Assembly: GCA_002329365.1 (NCBI GenBank)
Contig: DCUB01000047.1
Location: 1 to 51,693 of the forward strand
Origin: Ruminococcaceae bacterium UBA1425
GTDB lineage: Bacteria; Bacillota; Clostridia; Oscillospirales; Acutalibacteraceae
Direction of reading: 5' to 3'
DNA: 51,693 nt
Positions 33,774 to 42,673 of the stretch are shown one piece after another. The notes under the pieces are model-generated. The model was not told the origin of the DNA and made no database searches. It was given only the letters and a program-made list of their open reading frames with translations. The position numbers and the translations under genes are program-made. The stretch's first letter is position 1. Every line of letters starts with the position of its first letter.

Positions 33774-34417
33774 CAGTAATCGTATTCCATTCCCACGTAA
33801 AATTTGCCGAACGGTATGAGCCTGAAAACGACCTTGCCTATAATATACTCGTTGCGGATAAGACCTATAAGCGACGAGCGGCTGTCGGTAGACTGCGTCC
33901 TGTTATCGCCGAGGACGAACACATAGCCCTCGGGAACGGTGACTGGGTAGTTGTCGAGATTTTCGCGTCCGGTGTAAACGTCGGGGCTGATATATGTTTC
34001 GGTGAGCTGAACGCCGTCGATAAAGACATGGCCGTCTTTGATGTCGACCGTCTGACCGGCAGTGGCTATCACGCGCTTGACAATAGGCTCGTCGAAGGCG
34101 TTCGGCTGCGTGATTATTACAATATCCTTCGGCTCCGGATTGTTGATGTATGCCGTTATGGCAAGCCAGTCGTCTTCGAATAAAGTAGGCTCCATCGAAG
34201 GACCTATTACGCCGACAAACCTGAAAATAAAGGTGAATATAACCATAATCGTAACGATGGCGCTTGAAAAAATCGACACGGCGTCATAAACCGTGGCGGC
34301 TATTTTATCCTTAGCCGTAAGCGGTTCCGCGTCTTCCCGCACCTCCGTAGTATCGAACGCGGGGGACTCATATGCCTGCCGCACCTGCTGTTCGCCTTGC
34401 ACACCGTTTTCGTACAT
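33773..34417 (-). CDS. lepB: Signal peptidase I (copy 2)
   Basis: A 214-residue membrane-anchored signal peptidase. One membrane segment lies at about 47-70. The catalytic serine is in GPSMEPTL, the lysine in EPIVKRVIA, and GDNRTQSTDSR closes the fold. It removes signal peptides outside the membrane. It has a longer, acidic cytosolic N-terminus than copy 1. It lies between the first lepB and rbgA in the conserved rplS-lepB-rbgA order. Confidence 0.93.
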   Translation of the reverse strand: MYENGVQGEQQVRQAYESPAFDTTEVREDAEPLTAKDKIAATVYDAVSIFSSAIVTIMVIFTFIFRFVGVIGPSMEPTLFEDDWLAITAYINNPEPKDIVIITQPNAFDEPIVKRVIATAGQTVDIKDGHVFIDGVQLTETYISPDVYTGRENLDNYPVTVPEGYVFVLGDNRTQSTDSRSSLIGLIRNEYIIGKVVFRLIPFGKFYVGMEYDY

Positions 34418-34437
34418 GTAAAAACCAAGTCCTTTGA

Positions 34438-35031
34438 TTAAGATATTTTAAAGCTGCCAAACGGGTAAACCCTGTATTTTGCCTTGCCGAGTATGTATTT
34501 TTCGTCAATGAAGCCGATTTCCTTCGAACGGCTGTCAAGCGATTTGTTGCGGTTGTCGCCCATGACAAACACATATCCTTCGGGTACGGTTAAGGGGAAC
34601 TCAACGTCGCCCCTGTAGGACGTGGGCTCGCTGATAAAGCTCTCGTTGACAAGTCTTCCGTTTACAAAGACGAGATGCTCGTCAAAGTCGATGTCTATCT
34701 CGTCGCCGCCCAGACCGATTATCCTTTTTACAAGCGGCTCGTCCCTGTCGTTTGGCTGTGTAATGATGATGATGTCGTTCCTGCCGTAGCTTTTTTTATA
34801 GCTTGTTACGGCGAGCCAGTCGCCGTCATTCAGCGTGGGCAGCATGGAATCGCCCACAACGCCTACCGCGCGGAAAACAAAGGTGAAGATGAGAAATATT
34901 ATGACAACCGCACTTTCGACGGAATTGACAATATCATAAAACGCTCCCCACGCCTTGCCGTAAGGTGCGTCCTCCTGCCGGATATACCGAAACCAGTAAT
35001 CCCTTGTTTTTCTGTGCACTGTCTGACACAT
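34438..35031 (-). CDS. lepB: Signal peptidase I (copy 1)
   Basis: A 197-residue paralogue of the next gene. The membrane segment is near residues 38-58. Catalytic residues are in GDSMLPTL (Ser) and EPLVKRIIG (Lys); GDNRNKSLDSR follows. The ATG at 35031 sits immediately after AAAGG, which is too close, so a start a few codons downstream (for example GTG at 35019) is possible. The two copies have diverged in sequence, pointing to an old duplication with both active sites kept. Confidence 0.92.
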   Translation of the reverse strand: MCQTVHRKTRDYWFRYIRQEDAPYGKAWGAFYDIVNSVESAVVIIFLIFTFVFRAVGVVGDSMLPTLNDGDWLAVTSYKKSYGRNDIIIITQPNDRDEPLVKRIIGLGGDEIDIDFDEHLVFVNGRLVNESFISEPTSYRGDVEFPLTVPEGYVFVMGDNRNKSLDSRSKEIGFIDEKYILGKAKYRVYPFGSFKIS

Positions 35032-35197
35032 CCTTTAAGAGAAAAGCCCGGCACTTAACAACACACCGTCTTTTTAAGACCTGCCCGCTAAAACAGGGCG
35101 GCCGGGGACAGGATGCATTGCTGAATGCCGGACATTGATTGATTTTTGAAAACGCCGCCGGCAAAGAGAACGCCGACCACAAAACAAGTAAAAAAGC

Positions 35198-35542
35198 TTA
35201 TCTGAGCTGCTCCTTAACCTTAGCCGACTTTCCGACCCTGTCGCGGAGATAGTAGAGCTTGCTTCTGCGGACACGACCGAGCCTTACAAGCTCGACCTTT
35301 ACGACGTTCGGGGAGTGAATCGGGAACACCCTTTCAACGCCTACGCCGTAGGAAACCCTGCGGACCGTGAACGTCTCTGAAACGCCGGAGCCTCTGCGGG
35401 CGATTACGGTTCCCTCAAAAACCTGAACTCTTTCCCTTTCACCCTCGCGAATTTTGACATGAACCTTGACGGTGCTGCCGATGTAGATGTTCGGGATTTC
35501 GGGTTTGACGCTTTCCTGCGCCATCATTTTAAGTGCGTCCAT
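35198..35542 (-). CDS. rplS: 50S ribosomal protein L19
   Basis: A 114-residue L19. IPNIYIGSTVKVHVKIREG, RRGSGVSETFTVRR and GVERVFPIHSPNV are family signatures. It lies at the 30S-50S interface. The ATG at 35542 follows TTGGAGG; a longer in-frame form would add 12 residues without support. It heads the rplS-lepB-lepB-rbgA operon and is preceded by a structured leader. Confidence 0.97.
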   Translation of the reverse strand: MDALKMMAQESVKPEIPNIYIGSTVKVHVKIREGERERVQVFEGTVIARRGSGVSETFTVRRVSYGVGVERVFPIHSPNVVKVELVRLGRVRRSKLYYLRDRVGKSAKVKEQLR

Positions 35543-35614
35543 TTTGTTTTCCTCCAATTTATCAGATGTTCGTAACATTTACAACGCCAGAGGAACATCA
35601 GCTTTAATGTATTG

Positions 35615-35658
35615 CCCCGTTATTTACGGGGTGTGCATTAAACCCCGTCCGCAGACGG
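35615..35658 (-). promoter_or_regulatory. Candidate L19 leader with alternative hairpins
   Basis: Three G/C blocks, CCCCGT (35615-35620), ACGGGG (35626-35631) and CCCCGT (35643-35648), allow the middle block to pair with either neighbour. A further CCGTC/GACGG hairpin is at 35645-35658. It lies 75-115 nt before rplS. Firmicutes often have an L19 leader here; agreement with that consensus was not tested. Confidence 0.45.
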
Positions 35659-35734
35659 ACACAAATGCTGAAATATGTTACCACAAGTCAAAGCTATTTG
35701 CAAGGGTTTTTTCAATAATAATCAAAAAATTTTT

Positions 35735-36409
35735 CTACCGGAAATCCGTTCCGTCAGCCTTTAAAAGCCGCAGCCGCCTTATATTGACATATTCGGGACT
35801 AAGCTCCGTTTTTGCCTCAAGCGCCGAGAGCAATAAAGAGGAGTTGAGGCTCGACGTGTTTCCCGCCGCAAGCGTTGCTTTAATGTGTACTTCTTTTCCG
35901 TCGGCGGACGCTTCAAAGCTTAAAATGCCGTCGCAGACGTTGACTTCCTTTACAGTTTTGCGCCCGCCCTTTTTTCCCTGCTTTTCGGCGGTCAGCACGC
36001 CGGAGGCAACGATTCGGCGCGACTCGCCGGCGAAGCGGGAGGCGCTTTCGTCGTCTGAGAATTCAAGCAAAACGTCATATTCTGCCGCCGCGATGTCGGA
36101 GGCGGGGCAGACAGGCTCGCGGACCCCGGTTATGGTGATGCCCTCGGGCATTACGGCCGACAGCCTTTTTTGTATTTCGCCGTCCGTCATGTCGCCCTCA
36201 ACCTTTATGTCGAGCGGCTCCGCTTCGCTTTCCTGCCCGAGCGACAGGGGCGTGAGAAAGTTTAAGTACGGATGAGGGTTGAAGCCCTCGGTGTACCAAA
36301 GGTTTAAATTCGCCCTGCGTACCGCGCGCATAAAACAGCGGTTCATATCGAGGTGGGATATATATTTTGCCCTGCCCTCCTTTTTAATCCAAACCCTTAA
36401 AGAGCGCAT
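35735..36409 (-). CDS. TIGR03936 family radical-SAM-linked protein (DUF2344)
   Basis: A 224-residue protein starting MRSLRVWIKKEGRAKYISHLDMNRCFMRAVRRA, a typical DUF2344 N-terminus. It usually partners the TIGR03960 radical SAM protein, which lies just upstream and overlaps it by 26 nt. Function is unknown; a role in tRNA or ribosome modification has been suggested from gene context. Start at ATG 36409, 7 nt after GGAGGT. The ribonuclease G and rplU/rpmA genes that often follow are absent here. Confidence 0.88.
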   Translation of the reverse strand: MRSLRVWIKKEGRAKYISHLDMNRCFMRAVRRANLNLWYTEGFNPHPYLNFLTPLSLGQESEAEPLDIKVEGDMTDGEIQKRLSAVMPEGITITGVREPVCPASDIAAAEYDVLLEFSDDESASRFAGESRRIVASGVLTAEKQGKKGGRKTVKEVNVCDGILSFEASADGKEVHIKATLAAGNTSSLNSSLLLSALEAKTELSPEYVNIRRLRLLKADGTDFR

Positions 36410-38240
36410 GGCATTCACCTCCGTTTAAGCTGTTCGCCCCACAGCCGGCGCATTTTTCGCGGCAGTTCGGCGTCGCGGCGTTCTCCCGCGCCTTTTTGTT
36501 CTCACGCTCAAGGAAGCTCCTGCCGATTCCGTAGTCCGTGTGCTCCCACGGAAGCGTTTCGTCAAAGGAGCGGCGGCGGTTGGCGTAAAAATCCATTGAA
36601 AGGGAGCATTCAGAGAATGCCTGCTCCCAGATGTCAAAGCGGAACATATCGTCCCAGCCGTCAAAACGGCAGCCCCCGCGCCACGCCGTTTCAATCACGT
36701 CGGCTAACCGCCTGTCGCCGCGGGCAAGCACCGCTTCAAGCCTGCTCGTATTCGTCTTGTGAAAGCTAAGGCTTATTTTTCTTGTTTTTACGGATGAGCG
36801 GACAAGCTCCTGCTTTTTCAGTAGCTCCTCAATACTGTCCTGCGGCTCCCACTGGAACGGCGTGAAGGGCTTCGGCACAAAGGACGCAACGCTTACGGAA
36901 ACGTTGACGCTCTTTCCCTTCGGCTTGTCGGGATTATTGTAAAACTCGTCCACAACCTTTTGCGCAAGCCCGGCGATGCCCAAAACGTCCTCGTCCGTCT
37001 CCGTCGGCAGCCCTATCATAAAATACAGCTTGACGGACGTCCAGCCGCCCGCGAACGCCTGACGCGCCGTGCTTAAAATCTCGTCCTCGGTGAGGTTTTT
37101 GTTTATAGCGTCGCGCAGCCTCTGCGTTCCCGCCTCGGGAGCAAATGTCAGGGAGCTTCTCCGTATGCCCGTAAGCCTGTCCATAAGCTCCTTTTTAAAG
37201 TTGTCGGCGCGAAGGCTCGGCAGCGCGATGTTTGTTTTTTCGCGGTCTGTCCACGGGATAAGCAGGGAAAGCAGCTCCTCCATCCTTGTGTAGTCGCTCG
37301 AGCTCAAAGAGCTAAGTGAAATCTCGTCGTAGCCGGAGGTGGCGCATATGCTCCTGCACTGCCTGTCGATGACCTCCGGGCTTTTTTCGCGTATCGGGCG
37401 GTAAATGAAGCCCGCCTGACAAAAGCGGCAGCCGCGTATGCAGCCGCGGAATATTTCGGCGGTTGTTCTGTCGTGGACGATTTCGATTGAAGGGACGACA
37501 AAGCTTTCGGGGAAGAACATTTTGTCGAGGTCGCGGACGACGCGTTTTTTAACTTTTTCCGGCGCGCCGCCGCGCGGGGTAACGGAGGCTACCGTGCCGT
37601 CGCCGTTATATGAAACGTCGTAAAGCGAAGGAACGTACACGCCCTCAATCTCAGCCGCGGCGCGCAGGAATTCACTTTTGCCCGCGCCCTTTTCCTTATA
37701 CCCGATAAGCAGGTCGATAAGCTCGTTCGTTACCTCCTCGCCCTCGCCCGGCAGAAAAAGGTCGACAAATTCGCAGACAGGCTCCGCGTTGCACACGCAC
37801 GGCCCGCCGGCTATGACGAGCGGCGTCAGGCTTTTTCTGTCGCGGCTGCGGACGGGCAGACCGGCGAGGTCGAGCATGTTGAGCATGTTCGTATAGCTAA
37901 GCTCGTACTGAAGCGTAAAGCCTATTATGTCGAAGCCGGCGATAGCGTCGCCGCTCTCGAGCGCGTAAAGCGGCAGTCCCGCCTCGCGCATTCTTTCCTC
38001 CATGTCAACCCACGGGGCGAACACGCGCTCGCACCACGTGTCGGAGCGCGCATTTACGAGGGAATAAAGAATTTTCATGCCGATGTGCGACATGCCTATC
38101 TCGTAGGTGTCGGGGAAACAGAAGGCGTAGCGAATTTTAACGCTCTCCCTGTTTTTTATAACGCTGTTAAGCTCGCCGCCCGTGTAGCGTCCGGGCTTTT
38201 GCACGGTATTCAGAATCTTTTCAAGTTTTTTTGAAAGCAT
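36384..38240 (-). CDS. TIGR03960 family B12-binding-like radical SAM protein
   Basis: A 618-residue protein. The N-terminal part resembles a B12-binding Rossmann domain. FRGCIRGCRFCQAG gives the CxxxCxxC cluster motif, and SLSSSDY and APEAGTQRLRD are radical SAM core elements. The tail is Cys-rich (CREKCAGCGANSL...GGECHA). ATG at 38240 follows GGAGGAACC; an in-frame extension of 17 residues is not credible. Its function is not established. It forms a pair with the DUF2344 gene. Confidence 0.9.
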   Translation of the reverse strand: MLSKKLEKILNTVQKPGRYTGGELNSVIKNRESVKIRYAFCFPDTYEIGMSHIGMKILYSLVNARSDTWCERVFAPWVDMEERMREAGLPLYALESGDAIAGFDIIGFTLQYELSYTNMLNMLDLAGLPVRSRDRKSLTPLVIAGGPCVCNAEPVCEFVDLFLPGEGEEVTNELIDLLIGYKEKGAGKSEFLRAAAEIEGVYVPSLYDVSYNGDGTVASVTPRGGAPEKVKKRVVRDLDKMFFPESFVVPSIEIVHDRTTAEIFRGCIRGCRFCQAGFIYRPIREKSPEVIDRQCRSICATSGYDEISLSSLSSSDYTRMEELLSLLIPWTDREKTNIALPSLRADNFKKELMDRLTGIRRSSLTFAPEAGTQRLRDAINKNLTEDEILSTARQAFAGGWTSVKLYFMIGLPTETDEDVLGIAGLAQKVVDEFYNNPDKPKGKSVNVSVSVASFVPKPFTPFQWEPQDSIEELLKKQELVRSSVKTRKISLSFHKTNTSRLEAVLARGDRRLADVIETAWRGGCRFDGWDDMFRFDIWEQAFSECSLSMDFYANRRRSFDETLPWEHTDYGIGRSFLERENKKARENAATPNCREKCAGCGANSLNGGECHALFKGLD

Positions 38241-38304
38241 GGTTCCTCCGTTTTGTTCTTGCAGGAAAATATACAATATATAGTATATCACATAATTTTT
38301 TTTC

Positions 38305-38333
38305 TTGCAAACGCGCGGATAATAAAGTATAAT
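38305..38333 (+). promoter_or_regulatory. Promoter of sigma-LRR gene
   Basis: TTGCAA (38305-38310), 17 nt, TATAAT (38328-38333), about 55 nt before the start codon. It diverges from the TIGR03960 gene. Confidence 0.65.
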
Positions 38334-38385
38334 ACAAAGGTAAATAAACTGGAGAAATGTCGGATACTGCTAAAATCAGGGAGGT

Positions 38386-40461
38386 ATGAGTTTGAACCGT
38401 CGTGGAATCTGGCAACTGATCCTGATGGCTCAGGAGGGCGACCGCAAGGCCGTCGACGAGCTTTTTTATATGACATACCGTTCGGCGTACCTTATTGCAT
38501 ACTCCTTAACAAACAGCAAAGACGTATCTCTTAACATCATTCTCGACAGCTATGTTGATCTGCTTTCAAATCTTTCCGAGCTTGACGAGGCTATGGACTT
38601 TTTCGCCGCGCTCGGGCTTCGGATAGTAAATAAGGTAAAGAAGCTTTCGGGAACAGGCAAAATCGTCAAAATTGATAAAAGTGACGCGGAGCAGGCAAAC
38701 AGGTGGGACCCCGCCGCCTTTACGATACATGATTTTGACACGCTGCCCGATGTAGAATCCGATGCACCGGCAAACAAAGTTATAGACGAGCTGTTTTTGC
38801 TCGACGCGGGCAGACGCCTTTGCTTTTTGCTTTTCTTCTACGCGGACGTAAGCACGGCTGAAATAGCCCATGCGCTCAACCTCGGCGAAAAAGATGTCAG
38901 CGGCGCGCTGTGTTCAGCGGTGAACAAAGTATTGCCCGCAATATCCGAGATTCAAAAAAGCTACGTCCAGCTTCACCATGTCACCGCCGAGTCGCTGCTG
39001 CCGTGGGCGCTGCGCCACAACACCGCTTATTCCCTGCACGACGAGGAGCTGAGCTCATTTTACTCAAAGCTGCTCTTAAAGCTTGTCGATGCCGGCGTGC
39101 TTGATACAGCAATGACTGACGAGGAAACGGACGACCTTATCGATATCGACTTAAAGGATATGGATCCTCTTCCCGAACCCGGCTTTTTTAAATCCAAAGC
39201 GTTTGTCGGGCTGTTAATCTTTGCGGCTTTTTTGCTTGTTGCCGGCGGTATTTTCCTCGGCATAAAGCGTGTGCACGAATACAACGAGATGCGCGCTGAA
39301 ATAGAAAAGCAGACAAGCCGCACCACCATGCAATACTCCATGAGCGTCGTTCCCACCGACAACCTGATTTTCTCGACGGAATACGATCAGACGTCGGAGG
39401 ACGTCAAAACGACTGACGAGGAAAAAACCTCCGAAACCTCAACGACGGAAACAACTACACAACCGAAAGAGGATTACGGCGGGCTTTCCTTTATTGAAAG
39501 CGGCAACAATATAACGATTACCGGTTACGACAACTCAAAGCCCGTCGTTTCGATACCGGATAAGATAAACGGCAAAACCGTTACGGCGATATCGGAAAAC
39601 GCGTTTTTCAACTCGAATGTCGAAAGGATAACAATGCCCAACACCATCAAGACAATCGGGGCGGGGGCGTTTTACAGTTGCTCGAGCCTTCGCAGCATCG
39701 TTATATCTTCGGGCGTAACAAAGCTTATGGAAAACACCTTCCGCGGCTGCTCAAGCCTTACGGATGTAACACTGCCGAACAGCCTTGACTTTATAAGCTC
39801 GCAGGTGTTTTACAAGTGTTCGTCTCTCAGCCGGATTGTAATTCCGCCGTCGGTGACATATCTCGGCGACTGGGCGTTTGCCAACTGCTCCGCGCTGACG
39901 GCTATTACTATTCCCGACGGCGTGACATATGTCGGAAAATCGCTGTTTTACGAATGCGAAGCACTTGAAAGATGTACGTTTTCCTCGGCTTCCGAGCTGA
40001 CGGCTCTTAACGAGTGGATGTTTTTCTCGTGTAAGAGACTTAAGAGCTTCGCAATACCTGTAAAGGTGACGTATATTCCGGCAAACTGCTTCTACGGCTG
40101 CAGCGCTCTTGAACGCATGACGCTTTCGGAAAAAATCAGCGCCGTCGACGCCAACGCCTTTACGGACTGCAAAAACCTTACTACCGTTCTGATTCCCGGC
40201 AATGTGAAAAAGATTGACAGCTCCGCCTTTTCGGGCTGCGAAAAGCTGACGTCGATAAATCTGCAAAACGGAACGACATATATCGGCTCAAACGCCTTTG
40301 CCGGATGCTCTGGTCTTACAACCGCTATTATACCATCCTCGGTAACCGAAATAGGGCAGGAGGCGTTCAAGGGCTGCAGCAGTCTTACGATTCATTGCCC
40401 GTCCGGCTCGTATGCCGAAAGCTATGCCGAAAACAATTCAATCAAATATATAAATACGTAG
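38386..40461 (+). CDS. Sigma-factor-like domain, membrane segment and BspA-type LRR ectodomain
   Basis: A 691-residue protein. Residues about 5-85 resemble sigma-70 region 2 (GDRKAVDELFYMTYRSAYLIAYSL), and 135-187 resemble region 4 (LLDAGRRLCFLLFFYADV, then AEIAHALNLGEKDVSGAL as helix-turn-helix). One membrane segment is at about 271-293. A Ser/Thr-rich linker with TTETTTQ follows. From 366 to the end are about twelve LRR_5 repeats of ~23 residues (AFYSCSSLRSIVIPSSVT type). Predicted topology is sigma domain inside, repeats outside. The ATG at 38386 is 1 nt from AGGGAGG; the TTG at 38392 has a 7-nt spacing and may be the true start. DNA or core polymerase binding is not shown. Confidence 0.7.
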   Translation: MSLNRRGIWQLILMAQEGDRKAVDELFYMTYRSAYLIAYSLTNSKDVSLNIILDSYVDLLSNLSELDEAMDFFAALGLRIVNKVKKLSGTGKIVKIDKSDAEQANRWDPAAFTIHDFDTLPDVESDAPANKVIDELFLLDAGRRLCFLLFFYADVSTAEIAHALNLGEKDVSGALCSAVNKVLPAISEIQKSYVQLHHVTAESLLPWALRHNTAYSLHDEELSSFYSKLLLKLVDAGVLDTAMTDEETDDLIDIDLKDMDPLPEPGFFKSKAFVGLLIFAAFLLVAGGIFLGIKRVHEYNEMRAEIEKQTSRTTMQYSMSVVPTDNLIFSTEYDQTSEDVKTTDEEKTSETSTTETTTQPKEDYGGLSFIESGNNITITGYDNSKPVVSIPDKINGKTVTAISENAFFNSNVERITMPNTIKTIGAGAFYSCSSLRSIVISSGVTKLMENTFRGCSSLTDVTLPNSLDFISSQVFYKCSSLSRIVIPPSVTYLGDWAFANCSALTAITIPDGVTYVGKSLFYECEALERCTFSSASELTALNEWMFFSCKRLKSFAIPVKVTYIPANCFYGCSALERMTLSEKISAVDANAFTDCKNLTTVLIPGNVKKIDSSAFSGCEKLTSINLQNGTTYIGSNAFAGCSGLTTAIIPSSVTEIGQEAFKGCSSLTIHCPSGSYAESYAENNSIKYINT

Positions 40462-40570
40462 CCTTTATATTGATTGCTGAATAAACGGCAGAGCTGTCGT
40501 AAGGACGGCAAAAACAATAAGTATAAACGCATTCATGCGTTTAGCAAAACTAATCGAACTTATACTGACG

Positions 40571-40602
40571 CAGGGACACGGCACGCCGTGTCCCTGTTTT
40601 TT
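40571..40602 (+). terminator. P palindrome with T-run, terminator-like
   Basis: CAGGGACACGG (40571-40581) pairs with CCGTGTCCCTG (40586-40596) and is followed by TTTTTT. Here the repeat can end transcription of the sigma-LRR gene. Confidence 0.7.
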
Positions 40603-40612
40603 AATAACTTGC

Positions 40613-40694
40613 GGAACGGTCAAGACAACACTACATATTGTTTTCAAAGCAAATAATGAATCAACATAGTGTAGGGAACAGTCCAGACCGTTCC
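40613..40694. repeat. R half-element and R palindrome
   Basis: GGAACGGTCAAGAC (40613-40626) is a left half only, interrupted by ACACTACATATTG. GGAACAGTCCAGACCGTTCC (40675-40694) is a near-complete forward copy. Confidence 0.8.
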
Positions 40695-40775
40695 GTATAA
40701 CCGGTTTTGATACAGATTTTAATTAACTGTAACCGTATTCGTTATCATAAGGCGGGACGCGGCTCCCGCCACAAC

Positions 40776-42014
40776 TCAATCCTTAAGGAACAGCTCAATA
40801 ACGGGCACAAGCGTGCAGGGCATGACTCGCGGCAGATCGATTCTCAGCTCGCCGTTCTCCTCGTTGCCGTAAAACACCTCGGAAGCGTCGTGAAGGAACT
40901 GCGCGTAATCCACCTTGCCCGCAAGACCGGGAAGATAGACGTATCTGAACGGATAGGCGAATAGGTGTACATAAAGCCTGTTGCCTTTTTGCGTGTAACG
41001 GACGTCGGGCGGCGCTTTAAATTCCGACTGCGTGCAGCCGTAAATGGCGCGGGAATTGTATCTCATCCAGCCGCCGATAGCCTCCAGAGCGGCGACGGCT
41101 CTGCTGTCAAGATAACCCCTTGCAGTCGGGCCGACGTTTAATAGCAGATTTCCGCCGCATGAAACAGTGTTGACGAGCATACGCACAAGCATCTCGGGCG
41201 AAAGCCATGTGGACTCCTCTCTATGATAGCCCCATGAGCCGGAAAAGGTCTGGCAAAGCTCCCAGACAACGAGGTTTCCGTTGTCGTCGCGCACCCATTC
41301 GCGCGGCTGCACCTGCTCGGGAGTCCAGATGTCCTGCTCTATCTGTGTTCTGTTGTCTATTATGATATCGGGCTGAATAGCGCGCGCCGTGGCAATAAGC
41401 TTTTCGGCCTCCCACTCGTCCTTGCCCTTCTCACCGTAAGAGAAATCAAACCAGAGGATATCGATTTTCCCGTAATTCGTCAGCAGCTCCGTGACCTGGT
41501 CGCGCATATACTGCGCGTATTTTTTAATGTCGCGTCCCTTGTTTTGCTCCTCGCGGTTTTCGTCGTCCCTGCGCGGGTGAAGGCTGTCGATGGGGAATTC
41601 GGGGTGATGCCAGTCAAGGAGCGAATAATAAAACCCCACGCGAAGCCCCTCGGCGCGAAACGCTTCGACATATTCCTTTACAAGGTCCCTGCCGCAGGGC
41701 GTGTTTGTCGACTTATAGTCGGTGAACTTCGAGTCGAAAAGGCAGAAACCCTCGTGATGCTTGGAGGTAAGCACGGCGTATTTCATCCCGGCGTTTTTCG
41801 CTGCCCTTGCCCATTCCTTCGGGTCGTAAAGGTCGGGGTTGAAATACTTGAAATATTTGTCGTATTTTTCCTCGGGCGTTTTTTCATGGTTCTTTACCCA
41901 TTCATGCCTTGCCGGCATCGCGTAAAGCCCCCAGTGGATAAACATGCCGAATCTGTCCTGTGTGAACCAAGAGGTGTCGCCGGGTGTTTTGCGGACTTTG
42001 TAATCAGGTGACAT
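40776..42014 (-). CDS. Alpha-L-fucosidase, glycoside hydrolase family 29
   Basis: A 412-residue GH29 enzyme releasing alpha-linked L-fucose from host glycans or oligosaccharides. WFTQDRFGMFIHWGLYA opens the barrel, and TSKHHEGFCLFDSK is the substrate-binding HH segment. The D in IDILWFDFSYG is the predicted nucleophile. No signal peptide is present, so it is probably cytosolic, acting on imported oligosaccharides. No transporter is adjacent. The ATG follows AAAGGAGAG. The C-terminal sandwich is short compared with some members. Confidence 0.93.
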   Translation of the reverse strand: MSPDYKVRKTPGDTSWFTQDRFGMFIHWGLYAMPARHEWVKNHEKTPEEKYDKYFKYFNPDLYDPKEWARAAKNAGMKYAVLTSKHHEGFCLFDSKFTDYKSTNTPCGRDLVKEYVEAFRAEGLRVGFYYSLLDWHHPEFPIDSLHPRRDDENREEQNKGRDIKKYAQYMRDQVTELLTNYGKIDILWFDFSYGEKGKDEWEAEKLIATARAIQPDIIIDNRTQIEQDIWTPEQVQPREWVRDDNGNLVVWELCQTFSGSWGYHREESTWLSPEMLVRMLVNTVSCGGNLLLNVGPTARGYLDSRAVAALEAIGGWMRYNSRAIYGCTQSEFKAPPDVRYTQKGNRLYVHLFAYPFRYVYLPGLAGKVDYAQFLHDASEVFYGNEENGELRIDLPRVMPCTLVPVIELFLKD

Positions 42015-42524
42015 TGAATTCTCTCCTTTTATATTATTGCGCAGAGCATATTGGTTTTCAGGTAATAAATAAAAAGGTTGCCGTCGATAATGAGATTTTG
42101 GAAATATCGCGCAGGGAACGGTCTTGACCGTTCCGCACGGTTTCGTGAAACCTCGGACACGGCGCGCCGTGTCCCTGCAATTATGTCAAGGCTTGTATCC
42201 TGTTCTGCCATCCTGAGGGGCAACGCACCGAAGGAACTTTTGTTAATATACGAAACAGTGAAAATTTAGCAAAACTTTCCCGACAGTCTGCAAAACGCAT
42301 GAATGCGTTCCCTTCTTCGTGGCTCTGGCATAGTCAACAATATTTCCTTAATCTGTTAACACCGGCATTGTCGTTTGTCCCTTTGCATGCGCATCTGTCA
42401 TTTTTTATTTTATCGCATTGAAGGCAAAACGGCAAGTAACAAAATAAAATAATTTCCGTTAAGAGCGAAATATAACAGAGAAAAGTACTAAAATAATTGT
42501 ATAGAAAAAACACAAAAAAACATA
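42015..42524. other. Gap before RiPP operon: repeats, no gene
   Basis: The first part carries the R-P composite (42111-42175), a diverged TCCTGAGG-type repeat end near 42205-42240, and an R copy at 42292-42311. From about 42390 it becomes AT-rich and holds nothing recognised before the promoter at 42525. Confidence 0.6.
42115..42311. repeat. R-P composite and reversed R copy
   Basis: R at 42115-42134 (GGAACGGTCTTGACCGTTCC), an inner GGTTTCGTGAAACC hairpin, a perfect P palindrome at 42155-42174 (GGACACGGCGCGCCGTGTCC), and a left-degenerate R copy at 42292-42311. The 42111-42175 block matches 12641-12705. Confidence 0.88.
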
Positions 42525-42553
42525 TTGACATTTACCGCTTAGCGTGTTGATAT
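42525..42553 (+). promoter_or_regulatory. Promoter of the RiPP operon
   Basis: TTGACA (42525-42530), 17 nt, TGATAT (42548-42553). The transcript would have a leader of about 115 nt before the first precursor. No operator could be assigned. Confidence 0.6.
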
Positions 42554-42673
42554 GACATAAAATAGGGTGTATGTTGAAAAATTATTTTCGGGTGTCTAAC
42601 AGTTTCGCGGTTAAGACGTATAAACAGTTGCAAGCACGAAAGCTTGACAAATTAAACTAAAGGAGATATTACG

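Larger units (their letters stand above)
40462..40775. other. Gap before fucosidase: repeats only
   Basis: 314 nt between convergent genes. It holds a P palindrome acting as terminator (40571-40602), an R half at 40613-40626, an R copy at 40675-40694, and a small GGCGGGACGCGGCTCCCGCC hairpin (40752-40771). No gene was recognised. Confidence 0.6.

Noticed and set aside
35735..38240. rne/rng-rplU-rpmA operon attached to the TIGR03960/TIGR03936 pair
   Set aside because: The next gene downstream is rplS; none of those genes is in the window.
42643..42673. Second promoter (TTGACA at about 42643) close to precursor 1
   Set aside because: A -10 element at normal spacing would fall within the ribosome binding site, and none is seen.
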